NCBI GenBank assembly: GCA_037176845.1
Contig: JAYKXP010000038.1
Span: 248,001 to 312,000, forward strand
Direction: 5' to 3'
Source of the DNA: Paramarasmius palmivorus
Lineage: Eukaryota; Basidiomycota; Agaricomycetes; Agaricales; Marasmiaceae
DNA length: 64,000 nucleotides
Shown: positions 44,260-56,968 of the stretch, in pieces
Numbering within the stretch: position 1 is the stretch's first letter
Layout: each line of letters starts with the position of its first letter
Translations under genes and position numbers: made by a program
The notes under the pieces: generated by a model
The model's database searches: none
The model's input: the letters and a program-made list of their open reading frames with translations, nothing else
Told to the model about the DNA's origin: nothing

Positions 44260-45905
44260 CGCCAGTCCACCGTGTTGTTCTAGGTGAACGAATAAGAGAC
44301 CATAGCCAGGCTATTGCGATACGACGTTGGAGTTCTTGTCACGTTCAAGGGCTGCTGCGCAAATTTAATTTTTAGGGGACGAACGCAGAGCGATATGACA
44401 TCACTTGGCCTCCCGCTTTGATGCATCGTAGACATAGGAGACAAATCGGTGGCCCACAGGGATGCATACTAGAGCCTAGCCAGTAGTCAACGTAAAAAGA
44501 TGACGGGTCCAATGCAGAATCCACGTACTTACATTAGTAACCCAGAGACTCTGCTCTCCGTATCGTATAACCTTGAGGGAAACAACCTTGAAGGAAATAG
44601 GCTGGCAGAATCATTATTGTGATATTTATTTTTAAGAGTATACCTGGTATAACCCATTAATTGCCTGCTCTTGAACGCAGATGGAGGACGCGCTAGCTTG
44701 ACTGTCCAGGACAGCAGCTCGGCGATTTCGGGAGAGTCCTTTCTGCAGAACGTGATCGTGAAAAATTTGAGCCTAGACAGGATGACATTGTCGCCTCTTG
44801 ACTCTGAGCGCTTGAGCAAGCATTTGTTAGCTTTCATCAAGTCTACTTTCCAACGAGACTAGGGATACAGGTGCCATCTAGACGGTGCACAAATGGTATG
44901 TCATTACGCTTTAGGTGTTTTCACTTGATTTCAGATCCATTACAGGAAGAATTTTCCCAATGAACGCAGGGCTGGACTTTTCCCAGTGAGTATCCCGACA
45001 ATAGTCCGGGCGATCATTCTCTGTATCCTTCCCATTCAAATACAAAGCGCATGTGATCGTCCCCTCCATGGTATTATTGATCAAAATCTCCTTAAACGCA
45101 TTCTCTAGAACATGAACGTTACCTAGAGGCTGGCTGTAGCCATGCTTTGATCATCGTACCGCGGCGATTCTGTTGTACACATTATCAGCCCCTTGATACG
45201 ATGAATCGCGTACAGGGCGTGCTGGGGCATGAGGCTCGGGAGACCTGAGTTATCACTCTCAATGTCACATTGTAGCACATGGTGCAATGTGCCATCCGTT
45301 TCCGAAATTGCTCTTGGTGAGTATTTTGAGTAATCATGGAGAATAGAATAAAAACGAATGTGAGTCTCTGGTCCTTTTAGATCCCGTATAGTGATGGACT
45401 AGCACTACAGTGCCCCCCGCTTTCCCCGCCAGGGCTTGAACGGTGGGATCGAAACCTGATGGTGGAGGCTGGTGAGGTGCGTGGCTTGACATCACTTCTG
45501 TCGACGTCGTCCCTGAACCGGACCTACCGGGTCCGTCCTACAGGGTTGTATTCGCGAACACATGATTGTACACCGTCATAAGTGTGCACTAAATGTTACA
45601 TGCACCCTTCAAGTTCTCTTGACTGAGCTTGTCCCTGCTTAACTAGCCAAGCATCTCTTCCCCGATATCGAGCAACCATTCGTGTATTCCCCACACCTTT
45701 TCTGTCCTCTTTTTCTCCGCGCATCCCCACATTGTGGGAGGCAAAATGGATTTTCCAACAATTAACCCCTTTGATCTGGTCCGCCACGGGCCGTGTGATC
45801 CTTTCGTCGTCACCTGTCCTCCTACATACGAATCATAGCATTCCGACATCAGATGCGCACCAATAAATAGCGGTGGGTGTGCTTCTCGAAGTTCATCCCT
45901 ACGCC
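44260..45905. other. Intergenic region, no supported gene
   Basis: 1.6 kb with short frames only (for example 44529-44840 minus, 44671-44862 plus), none with a recognisable motif. The right end contains the promoter of hexose transporter 1, with a TATA-like AATAAATAG about 40 bases before its ATG. Confidence 0.45.
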
Positions 45906-48255
45906 ATGGCGCGAGCGGTACCCACCAACAGAAATGCGATCTTACTCGCTATTTTTATCGCTTTCGGTACGTGTTCCTATCCCCCTCTCATTCAGTTCAT
46001 TGCTAACGACTTTGTGTAGGAGGTACGCAAGGCTTGAGTTGACATATCTTGGCAGTTGCTTAACGTCCGTCGATCCTGTTGCAAATTAGGTTTCTTGTTT
46101 GGCTACGACATTGGTGTCATTTCAGTGCGTAGACTTGCTCGTCGCGTTTTTCGTTTTGACTGACGAGCAAATCTTCTAGGGATGCCTTATCATGCCAGAC
46201 TTCCAACGTCGCTTTGGGAGCCCAGATCCCATGCGCGAGGGCCAGTACCATCTTGACCCAGACCGGCAATCTCTTATTACTTCTTTGCTCTCGGCTGGTA
46301 CTTTTGTGTACGTGCGTTGCGCTGTGATATGCGTACCAGTACTCATACATAGAGCAGTGGTGCTTTGGCACAAGCTTTCACCGCGGATTCTCTTGGCCGA
46401 AGACCTTCAATTCTCATTTGGACCGCTATCTTCACCGTTGGAACAGCAATTCAAACAGGCACTGAGTACTCAGTTGCCCAAATAACAATCGGACGATTCA
46501 TTGCTGGTTTGGGTGTTGGTGCTCTTTCTGGTGCGTTTTCACCTTGTTTCCGTGCGATTAGTTTCTGACGAATTTCGTATACATAGCCATTGTACCGTAT
46601 GTCGCTTTCATGGACATGTTGAAGCTTGCCTAATAACACATTCAGACTGTACAACGGAGAGACTTCTCCAAAGGCATTGCGTGGAACCTTGCTTGTGTTG
46701 TACCAGCTCCAGATTATCGTTGGGTACGTGGTCTTCTGTCAACTTTCTCACATGTCCTCTGACCTTTTTGTAGCATCTTTATAAGTTACATCGTTGATCT
46801 AGGAACACACACTATTCCAGGCTCGGCGTCTTGGCGTATTCCTGTTGGTTTGCAGCTGCTTTGGGGTCTTATCCTACTCTCTGGCATCTTCTTCCTTCCA
46901 GAATCACCGTGCGTACACGCTTCGACCCCTAACCTAGACCTAATACTGATACAAGTCACAGTCGTCATTTACTTGGTACAAACCGTGAAGCTGAAGCTCG
47001 CAAGGTCGTTGCGAACTTGAACAGCGTCCCTGTGGACGATCCTCTTGTTGACGAGACAGTTGAAGAACTCATGTTTGCTATCAATGCTGAAAACGAAGGT
47101 GGCAAGGCCACTTGGGCGGAATGCTTCTCCACCAGGAACGCGCTATGGAAACGAACCGGCAACGGAATGATGTTGCAATTTATCCAGCAATTGAACGGTC
47201 AAAACTTCTATTACTATTACGGTGATACCTTCTTCCAGAGTGCTGGTACAGAGTGAGTCTGCCTTTTTTGCTGATGACGCGAGCTTGCACTAACGGACGT
47301 TAGGTTGAGTCCGTATGTCATCCAGACAATTCTTGGAGCCGTCTCTGTTGTAGGAACTATCCCTGCATTGGTGAGTGAAATTACCATGTGGCAGAATCGT
47401 GGTTGACATGCATATCATAGTATCTGATTGAAGCATGGGGACGTCGCAGATCACTTCTGGTAGGATCTGTTCTCGAGGCAATCTGCTCCCTTGTGGTACG
47501 TATTATCTTCTGATGGTGCTATCTATGTGGCTCAAACCTCAAGTGCAGGCTGGTCTTGTTGGTCATTTGACTCTAGCGCCCGCACACACCGCGAAGGAGT
47601 TGTTGACACCAAGGAACAGGGCCGGCGGAGACACGCTCATTGCGTTTGCAGTTCTGCACGTCTTCTCGTTCTCGGTCTTCTGGGGACCAGTTCCGTACGT
47701 CAGCCCCAACACTGGTACTGATGCTTATACTGATATTGGCGCTTCACTAGTTGGGTATACCTCGGCGAATCGTTCCCGCTCCGTGTTCGACCTAAATCCA
47801 TTGCACTCGGTAGTGCTACGAACTGGCTGTGGAACTTCCTCTTGTCGTTCTTTGCCCCAAAGATTGCTGCCGAGTACGTTTCTTGTTGTGCGCATACATC
47901 AATTGGGCTGACTTGAAGAAAAGCATCGGTCCTCTCATTCTCATGATCTTCTTCGGAATGCTTGTAAGTGTCCATTAAGATGATTCTTTGAATTGTTAGT
48001 AACATTAGTAGGTCTTCGGTTTCGTCTATGTATGGTTCTGCATTCCCGAGACCAAGGGATTGAGTTTGGAAGAGGTGCGATATCCGAGTCTTATTAAGTT
48101 TGACGTGATATTGACTTTGAAGAACAGGTCGATGAGATGTATAGGTCTGGTGTCAAGCCATGGAACTCTGTCGGATGGAAGCCTCACCTTTTGGACCATG
48201 TTCGTGAAAAACATGAACATGAACTGCACGAAGACGATTCAAAGGCTCAAGCTTA
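45906..48255 (+). CDS. MFS hexose transporter 1
   Basis: A twelve-helix sugar/proton symporter or facilitator of the plasma membrane. From ATG 45906 (MARAVPTNRNAILLAI), exons spell the N-terminal motif GGFLFGYDIGVIS, PDFQRRFGS, the loop motif in SLGRRPSIL, IGRFIAGLGVGALS, GETSPKALRGTLLVLYQL, FLPESPR (about 46900-46970), then FIQQLNGQNFYYYYGDTFF (about 47170-47235), VYLGESFPLRVRPK and PETKGLSLEEVDEMYRSGV. It ends KAQA with a TAA at 48253-48255. The GG of GGFLFGYD depends on a 3-nt exon GAG at 46020-46022, between introns of 53 and 67 nt. Many introns (about twelve). Tandem paralogue downstream. Sugar specificity is not decidable; the family includes high-affinity glucose carriers. Confidence 0.92.
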
Positions 48256-48763
48256 AGCTTGGGCATAGCGCACGATATATAGTTACGCTCTCAATGATTG
48301 TTCAAGAATGCTTTGATTGTATTCATACTCTCGGAAGGAAATAGCAAAATTACACTGAACACCGACTCGCAACATTCCGACTGTGGGAATTTGCCAGCTC
48401 TTACCGTGACCGCGACGACAGTCTACCTTATCACTCTATCATGTTTGCTCTTCACAGCTTCTGCCGTCTGTGATTCGACTGTGTTGCCATATTTCTCCGA
48501 CATTTCTCATCGAATACGGTTAATCCAATTACGCTCCCGCATCCATCGATCTTTTCCAGACTGCGTACTGCAGACGAAGTGGGAATGTTACATCTCAAGA
48601 TTCGTTTATCGTTGTGAAACCACCCGGACCGGTACCGTCAGCTGGAGCAAGTTATTTTTGCGCTATGAACTTCTCTTAACGAAGGAGTATATAAGGCCTT
48701 TGCTTCTGCGGAGTGAATGAGGACGTTGCTTCCTTGCGGTTGAAATCAGACGCTGGTGTGATC
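48256..48763. promoter_or_regulatory. Spacer between the hexose transporters with promoter of transporter 2
   Basis: About 0.5 kb without a gene. A TATATAA at 48688-48694 lies some 70 bases before the second transporter's ATG. Confidence 0.5.
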
Positions 48764-51117
48764 ATGGCGAAGGCCGTTCCAACGAATCGGCGGGCGATTT
48801 TGCTAGCTTTCTTCATTGCTTTTGGTTCGTGCCCTGGTTGTTTTCTTTTTCTGAGCCATACTTACGCAGACCATAGGAGGTACATTATCGATTAACCTTC
48901 CAGTGAACGTACAATGCTGATGACTGTGTCAGGTTTTCTGTTTGGGTATGATATTGGAGTTATATCGGTACGTTCCCACAGCTTTGATTCTTCAGTTCAT
49001 TTGGCTGAGATGTTTTAATTACCAGGGATGCTTGATCATGCCGGATTTCAAAGCTCGTTTTGGAGAAATTGGTCCCGATGGCGAGCCTTTTCTTTCCCCC
49101 GCAAGGCAATCTATTATCACTTCGCTGTTGTCAGCTGGAACTTTTGTGTGCGTCTGGCTGTGTTTCGTTTTCGGGATGTTATTCACGGTCCTGTACAGAG
49201 GCGCCATAGGGCAAGCATTTACTGCCGACCGCTTTGGCCGTCGTGGATCTATCCTAGCATGGTCAGGAATCTTCACTATTGGTGTCGCTGTTCAGACGGG
49301 TACTACCTTCTCTATCGTCCAAATGACCATTGGGAGATTCATTGCTGGTCTGGGTGTTGGTGCACTATCAGGTAAGTATCCGGGTTTTGAAACTCGCACA
49401 AGCTAACCAAAGATGCTAGCAATTGTCCCGTGAGTGGTGCCTGCATGGGAAAATGGTGTTAGGCTAACAATAGCAGTCTTTACAATGGCGAAACGGCGCC
49501 CAAAGCACTGCGAGGGACGCTCCTTGTGTTATACCAACTTCAGATAATATTTGGGTGAGCCATGCTAGAGTGCTTTCTATCTTGGCCTACTGAATCGTCA
49601 TCTTATAACTTCGCAGAATCTTCATCAGTTACATTCTTGAACTAGGCACGCATTTTATTTCGGGATCCGCGTCATGGCGCGTGCCAGTCGGGCTTCAATT
49701 ATTATGGGGACTGTTCCTCCTTTCCGGGATATTCTTCCTTCCTGAATCGCCGTATGTGGTGTTAAAGTCAAATACCTGACGCTGTGGTCTGATATTCTTA
49801 TCAGGCGACATCTCTTAGGAGTAGGAAAACGTGATGAAGCAAAGAAAGTTATTGCAGAACTCAACAGCGTACCTGTCGACGACGAATTAGTGGAAGAAAC
49901 CGTAGAAGAGCTGACATTTGCAATCAATGCGGAGAACGAAGGTGGCAAGGCGACTTGGCTGGAATGTTTTTCGACAAGAAATGCCCTGTGGAAGAGAACA
50001 ATCAACGGCATGATGCTCATGCTCATTCAGCAGTTGAACGGACAGAACTTCTACTACTACTACGGGGATACATTCTTCGCTGAGGCAGGTACAGGGTAAT
50101 TGATTCTAAATCAACTACTCTGCGCGGCGGTGGCCTGATTATTATCCAGGTTGGACCCGTATTCTATCCAGGCTATACTTGGCGGCGTATCTGTTGTTGG
50201 CACGATTCCTGCACTGGTAAGCTCTTAGTCGTATTCTCCAGCGTTCAGAACCCATAAATCCCATCAGTATCTCATTGAAGCTTGGGGCCGTAGAGCTTCA
50301 GTTCTCACTGGCGCAGTGCTAGAAGCTATTTGCGCTCTCGTTGTAAGTCGCCTCTCTGTGTCATATTTAAATAACCTACCAAGAGATACAGTCCAGCCTG
50401 GTCGGGCATTTCCTACTTGCAGCCCCAGGGACACCACTAGAAGATCTGACCGCAACCAATAAGCAAGGGGGAAACGTCTTGATTGCTTTTGCCGTTCTAC
50501 ATGTCTTCTCTTTCGCCGTGTTTTGGGGCCCCACGCCGTATGTCTTGTTTCCTTTAGATCGGGGCGCAATGGTTGATTCGGTGCCGATAGATGGGTCTAC
50601 CTTGGCGAGTCGTTCCCGCTTCGTGTCCGACCGAAGTGTATTGCACTGGGAAGCGCAATGAATTGGCTGTGGAACTTTCTTCTGTCGTTTTTTTCTCCTC
50701 GAATTGCGGCCGAGTCAGTGCATTCGTTTGATCTTTTGCCACATATTGACTAAACTTCAACTTGAATTTAGTATCGGTCCGCTGATTTTCCTCATCTTTT
50801 TCGGGGATCTAGTATGTTTTCATTTGAACTGCGCTCTTGTACGGAGGTCGTGATCACGCTACAGGTACTCGGATTCGTCTACGTGTATTTGTTCATTCCT
50901 GAGACTAAAGGGCTCAGTTTGGAAGAGGTATGAACCCATCTTCTATTTGAGAAAAGGAGACTAATACACTGGCCAGGTCGATGAAATGTATCGTTCTGGT
51001 GTGAAGCCTTGGCATTCCAGTAAATGGAGGCCCCATCTGATGGAAGAGGCACACGAAGCTACACACCACCGACATGCTTCAGAGGTGAAGACTGATGATG
51101 ATGTGGATAAATCTTGA
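48764..51117 (+). CDS. MFS hexose transporter 2
   Basis: Close tandem paralogue of transporter 1 with the same exon layout. ATG 48764 opens MAKAVPTNRRAILLAFFIAF; then GGFLFGYDIGVIS, PDFKARFGE, DRFGRRGSILAW, GRFIAGLGVGALS, APKALRGTLLVLYQLQIIFG, FLPESPRHLLG, IQQLNGQNFYYYYGDTFF (about 50020-50080), ALYLIEAWGRRAS, VYLGESFPLRVRPK and PETKGLSLEEVDEMYRSGV. The C-terminus is longer and acidic/His-rich (HEATHHRHASEVKTDDDVDK). Again the GG of GGFLFGYD requires a 3-nt exon GAG (48877-48879) between introns of 52 and 53 nt. A TATA box precedes it, so the two copies may be regulated separately. Confidence 0.92.
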
Positions 51118-51256
51118 ACGGAAGTTCTTTTCGCACAATGTGTATATTCAAATGCTATCATGTCGCTATGAACTGCTATCGAACCAAACCGTATAGAAAG
51201 AAGGAAAGAAGCCTGAATGGTGTCAGCCTTTCGTTATCCGACGAAGAATATGAGGC

Positions 51257-52239
51257 TCACATAACCAGGGGCGCTCTGTGGAAGGTTGTTGCATGCGCAC
51301 TGTTGCTGGTCGAACCTTGTGCTGTTACAGGGACACCTGTCACTTGAGAAGGGGAGCTGGAGGAAGTTGACGTTGGAAGCTCGGTGTATCTAGTTTGCCA
51401 TATAGTATCGCCTGATGTATAGCTCAGATCCCATGTCGCATTATGTGCAATCAACCAGGCGATGAGGGGCCCTGGTTCACGAGGAGCACCACTATTCAAG
51501 CTTTGTTTCACCAGCGACGCTGAATCGGTCAATTTCTTTGAATCATATATAGCTAGGCTTTGGTCCTTGAGATTGAGGAAGGTAGCTTCAATTAGTCGGG
51601 AGACGCTGTCCTTGTATGAGACATAGACGTCGATGGGGTGGTCTGGGAAGCGTTGGTAATCCGGGGAGATGATGCAAGTTGTTGAGTAGAGTGAATAGAG
51701 CACCTTCAGATCAAATACACGTTAGCCCAGAGGTAGATGTACTTGAGATATCGAGATACTCACGACTCCTACTGCTCCTTTGCTATGTGCGTGACTGAAA
51801 ACGTCTTGTTCTAAAGACGTGTCTGTTGTATTACTGTCACACGACACTAAAGCGACCCAAGGGGTAGAGGCTACGGAAACATTGAGATCAAAGACAACAA
51901 TAACAGCATCGTGTGCTCACTTGCATCGGCACCAGGAGAGTCGATGAAATGAACAAATGCTCCTTCGGTATGTCCAACGCTTCCTTGACCTGGTATTTGA
52001 TACGAGACTGGTACTAATAGCATCCTGCAGTGTGTTAGAGCCCTCATCACTTGTATACATTCCCAGTTCACTTACCCTTCCTGGAACCATTGCACATGAA
52101 GGACCGATTCTTCGTCAAAATCAATCCCAGCAGCTGTTGCGGCTTGGGTATCATTGGTAGGGTACGCAGGAATGTAGGCTTGAGCATTGTTGGTAAAGAA
52201 CGTTGCGAGTAAAAGAGCGTAGAGGTACAAAGGCCCCAT
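51257..52239 (-). CDS. Secreted protein resembling a PA-type ectodomain, without membrane segment
   Basis: From ATG 52239 a signal peptide (MGPLYLYALLLATFFTNNAQ) is followed by YIPAYPTNDTQAATAAGIDF, LHVQWFQEG, VGHTEGAFVHFIDSPGADA, STPWVALVSCDSN, then FSHAHSKGAVGVLYSLYSTT, and PDYQRFPDHPIDVYVS. This resembles the ectodomain of Agaricomycete RING-type membrane E3 ligases with a protease-associated-like lumenal domain. Those continue into a membrane helix and a RING; here the frame ends after a Ser/Thr stretch (TSTSSSSPSQVTG) at 51257 with neither. It may be a soluble paralogue or a truncated copy. Family recognition is from memory; no catalytic residues are apparent. Confidence 0.65.
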
Positions 52240-52487
52240 CCTAGCGTCGCAGAAGAAGGGAAAAGACAAGAAACCAATTGCACGAGAAGTGAAGTGCCTG
52301 GTATCCTCAGCCTGATGGTTATCATACCCGAGAGTATGGTGTTTCATGGTTTATGTAGGATGTACCCGATAGCGAGGAACCATTTTGAGATATCTTTCTG
52401 GGGTTTTAATACTCTGGTGCTTGGAGGTTGAAGGAATACTTGCGTCGTGGTCGTGGTATGAGAAGCCAGTCCAAGCGTGAGACAAGC

Positions 52488-55004
52488 ATGTCTTTGGCTT
52501 CTCTGCAACCACCACTTGCTAAGCTCTTATCCAATCTCCCAGGACGTCCTTTTGAACAGACGCAGCTCGATGAGCTGGTCAAGAAGGTCCTAGAAGAAAC
52601 CAAAGATGTTTCATCGTCGGAGAACAGAAAGAGTCAATGGGAATACTTGCTGAAGAATGAGGTTTTTGATCTCGCGGTGCGCACAGTTTTGAATCTCGTT
52701 TCGTGGCTTGAATCTGACCGGGATTCGCGTCTTTGTAGGCTACAGAGGGTCAGGCGCTGAAGAATGAAGATACGACCTACTATGACCAACTACAGGATAT
52801 ATTAGACGTGGTTCTAACGTTTACTGAACAAGGTGCGTTGCGTTACACGTTGTGTGGGAGCATTATTCTGACGCTATACCCCTCTAAAGATGCCTGTGAC
52901 CAATCCTTCCCATTCTCAGTCCTGCAGGATCTTCTGGAAGCCCAAACAATTGCCTCGTGTTCCCATATTTTTGGCTGGATTGAAGCCCGTTCCGCCCGTC
53001 TCACAGAAGGAATGGTGCCACAGAAGGGCAAAGCACTCGTTCTTCTCAGAACACTCAACGACCTCCTGAGGCGGCTCTCAAAAATGGGCAATATGACCAT
53101 TTTCTGCGGCAGGATCCTGACCTTTTTGAGCGGTGTTTTCCCTCTCGGCGAGCGAAGTGGTGTTAACTTGAGGGGAGAGTATGGTCCTACATGGGAGATT
53201 GTAAATATCAAACACAAGGAGGAAGCTCCCGGTGAAGAGTTGGATGACGAAGAGGCAAAGAAACTCAAGAATGCAAACAAGTTGGCCGAGCAAAAGATTG
53301 GTGAGTAACAGCTGCTTCCAGCTGAGCCTTCTGTATTCTGAGTATTTTCTCTTAGATTTCTACAATACATTTTGGTCGTTACAGTTACCATTCTCCAAGC
53401 CAGCGCATTTTGTGAACCCTACTGCATTCCCAGAGTTCAAGACCGCTGTTGGCAAAGTCTTACCTGTACTCAAAGAGGCCAATGCGAAAGAGCGTTTGAT
53501 GATGGGAAGCAAAGCGGTAGCATCATCGAACGGTTCGCTCAAGCGGAAACGAGATGTAGAAAGCACCGACGAAACTGTTGAAGAATATTTCTTCGCCAAA
53601 TTCCTTACAAGCCCCGACCTACTTGACCTGGAGGTAACGTGCATTCATACTGTTTACGACACATCAATAACCTTTACACAGATAGCAGACACCCATTTTC
53701 GACGCCAATTCCTATTGCAACTCCTCATCCTACTCTCCCACCTTCTCAACTTCACGAAGACTGCCAAAGCGGCATGGCAAACCACACGCAACCGTTCTCT
53801 TCAAATTGACTTTACACTCCAAGACGCGGACGCCCAATGGGTACAAGAAACATACAACAAAGCAATGGAAGAACTCCGACAAACATCCCCCAATGGACGC
53901 GTATTCGCTGAAACGGCTGCTGTTATTTTGGAGCGCGATAAGAACTGGGTAAGGTGGAAAAATGAGATGTGTCTGCCGTTTGATAAGGAGCCTTGGAGTT
54001 TGGAGATCGAAGTTGAGGAAGAGGTTGATGGTCACGTGGTGAAGAAGAAGAGAAAGGTCGGGTTAGAGGAGGCTACAAGAGACGCGCGACAGAAGTTGAG
54101 GGAATCACCCGAAGAGTGGCCGTGGAAATATGGTACGGAACCACTGACGGAGATATGGGAAATGGGATATCGGGACCTGGATGATTTACAGAGACCTTTC
54201 CAGTAGGTTGCGGGTGACTTCTATGATCGACTTAACTAACATGAAAGTTTAGTCCTGGTGACATCAAAGACTTTGTGAAGAAGGTCGAACTGGAGGACCG
54301 ACGGATAGAACTCCGAACAAAGACGCTGAGGAAACAGCAGGAGAAACGAGAGGCAATGAAGGCCGCTGCCGCCGCACAAGCTGCTGCTGCGAAAGCAGAA
54401 GCCGAGACCAAACAATCAGATGGCCCCAGTAGCACACCTCCAGAAGTCAAGCCTACAATAGTTCAAACGTCTGCGTCACCGCTTCACCCATCTCTTCCTG
54501 CGAAACCGACTACAGATACCGACATCAAAATGCAAGATGTATCGACTCCACCGGCCACGTCCAGCCCTGCACCATCTGCACCTACGGTCACAACACCTAC
54601 GCCAGCGCCAGCGGTGCCTCCGCCACTACCACCCGACGATCAGATAACGAGGTCAGAAGAGGTGTGTGTCATTCTCCGTATTGATCCTTGGAAGAAACAT
54701 CTATCGCTGAGCGTCATCCAATCTTTTCTTTTCTTTTCAGAGCAAGCAACGGTGGGCCTGGCTCGCGCTCCGAACGGCCCGAGATCAGCATCTATCGCAT
54801 TTTGGAAAGATTGGGACTGGGGATATCCAGGCTCTGGCGCGAGAGATCGAGAAGGAACGCGAGGAGAAGGAAAAGGAGAAGGAAAAAGCAGGGGGGCTTT
54901 CGGCGGAATCGCCAATGGTGTTAGCTAGCAGTCCGACGAAATCTCCTGCTCCCGAGATGAAAAAGGTTGACTCTGAAGGGGATGTAAAGATGGAAGAACA
55001 GTAG
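52488..55004 (+). CDS. THOC1: THO complex subunit 1 (Hpr1/THOC1)
   Basis: Nuclear subunit of the THO/TREX complex, which couples transcription elongation to mRNA packaging and export. Signature stretches are [53 protein letters not shown] (about 53110-53180), then [15 protein letters not shown] across an intron, [75 protein letters not shown] coiled-coil ([20 protein letters not shown]) and an Ala/Pro-rich low-complexity tail follow, with a final basic/acidic end VKMEEQ. Start chosen at 52488 ([14 protein letters not shown]); an in-frame ATG at 52458 is possible. About seven exons. Confidence 0.9.
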
Positions 55005-55197
55005 TTAGAGATGTATGCAGTCAGACATCTAGACCTGTTGGTATCCCACAGAACCGCGTGCTCTCGAGGCAGATCCGGAAGGTCTGAAAAAGTTGTGCAG
55101 GGGCAACGGAAATAGATTACCCGAACACTGATCAGATAAAAACACAACTTCGTCATTGACTTTCACTACCTCAGTTCTCCTCCCTTTCTTCCCAGCA

Positions 55198-56742
55198 ATG
55201 GCACAACAAGCAGAACCTCTCAGAGTAAAGAAAATATTGCGAGTTTGGCTACAGAATACTGATAGTTTCCGTAGAAAGTCCTGGTGACTGGTGGTGCAGG
55301 GTACATAGGTAAGACCACGCTCCTTTTCCTTCTCATCTTCATCCTGTTGCTCATCTTGTTGCCTACTAGGCTCACATATCGTCTATTGCCTTGCGAAAAC
55401 CAGAAGATACAAAGTTATCTCAGTGGATAACAATCACAACTCTCATTCATCTGCGCTAGACCGCGTCTCTGCGCTTGTGAAGGAAGAATTATCCCAAGAG
55501 GCGCCAGAGCAGGATCTCGAATGTGCCACGTTCGACAGCTACAAAGTCGACCTCACCAAGCCCGAAGAAATCCAAGCAGTCTTTGAAAAGTATGGAAAGG
55601 GCGGAATATGGGGAGTCATCCATGTCGCGGTGAGTAGCATGCTCAATAGACCCTTTTTCTTTTTACCGAAACACGTCGTACAGGCCTACAAAGCTGTTGG
55701 AGAATCCACCGTCATCCCTCTGAAATACTACCAAAACAATGTCTCCGCTACCATCTCCCTACTCCAAATTATGGACGAATTCGAGTGCACAAGAATGGTG
55801 TATTCCTCCTCTGCAACAGTATACGGCACACCGCCTGTCGTTCCGATCCCTGAAACCACTCGGCTGCAAGCAGACAGCCCGTACGGACGCTCCAAAGTCA
55901 TGTCGGAGACGATCATCCAGGACTTGTGCAACTGTATGTCATCCGTAATCCGTACCCTCAAAGAATACGCGTCTTATGACACTTGTTGAAACAGCACAAT
56001 CGGATAGATGGCTTGCCATTTCATTACGATACTTCAAGTACGTGTTTATACACCTTTACTTGTTACATATCACGTCGTTGACGATGGCAATTCGCCTTAC
56101 AGCCCCGCGGGCGCACATCCTTCAGGCCGTATCGGCGAAGATCCAATTGGAAAACCATTAAACCTCTTACCCATCCTCGCCCACATGGCCGTCGGCCGAA
56201 TCCAAGACTCCACTCTCAAGGTCTTTGGTAACGACTATCCGACACGGTATGTGTCGTCAATCCAATCTTCCGATCAAATTTTTGACGCCTTTTAGTGACG
56301 GAACATGCGTACGCGACTACCTTCACGTCATTGACCTTGCCTCGGGTCATTTGCTCGCTCTCGATGCATTGACGGACAAGCAGAGCAAAGTGTTCCATGA
56401 TAAGCCTCACGGAAAGTTCAAAGCGTATAATCTCGGAAAGGGCCGTGGACAGAGTGTTTTGGATATGATTGAAGCAATGAGGAAGGCTACTGGGTTTAAT
56501 TACAAGACGGAGATCGTTGGGCGCCGGTGAGTACATATACGTTCATTTGTCTGCTCCACCCTTCTTCACAATTCACCGTGACTGATGAACCCTGAAACAG
56601 CGAGGGTGATGTACCAGACCTCACCGCGGATCCGACCTTGGCGGAGAATGAACTCGGTTTCAAAGCACCTCAAGATCTCGAGACTATGTGCAAGGATCTC
56701 TGGAACTGGCAAACAAAGAACCCAAAGGGTTATGAGGCTTAG
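55198..56742 (+). CDS. UDP-glucose 4-epimerase
   Basis: Interconverts UDP-glucose and UDP-galactose in the Leloir pathway, in the cytosol. Exons from 55198 join as [21 protein letters not shown] (NAD site GxxGxxG, the last Gly codon split by an intron), [51 protein letters not shown], the catalytic Ser/Thr in YSSSATVYG, and the YxxxK pair in [11 protein letters not shown] (about 55880-55900). Then come [39 protein letters not shown] and [15 protein letters not shown]. It ends NPKGYEA. The protein is about 375 residues, so it is the single-domain epimerase, without the aldose 1-epimerase domain fused in yeast GAL10. Confidence 0.94.
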
Positions 56743-56968
56743 GTTTGAGCTTCCATAGGAGAGATTGATTTAGGGAAGGACGTTTCATAATCTTATGCGT
56801 TAGACTACAAGTATACATACTGCTCTTTCTTTCGTTCTTCTACCCTGATTATTTTTAGGCGTATAATAAATGTTTCTTGGATGTACAGACTGGTGAAGTT
56901 GCGAAGCGACATACGAAGTTTTATAAATCAGCGAAAGAAGTAACGGTCAAGAGAATACACACCATAAA

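Noticed and set aside
44529..44862. Overlapping frames on both strands around 44.5-44.9 kb
   Set aside because: No recognisable domain, no splice continuation, and no clear start context; not enough to call a gene.
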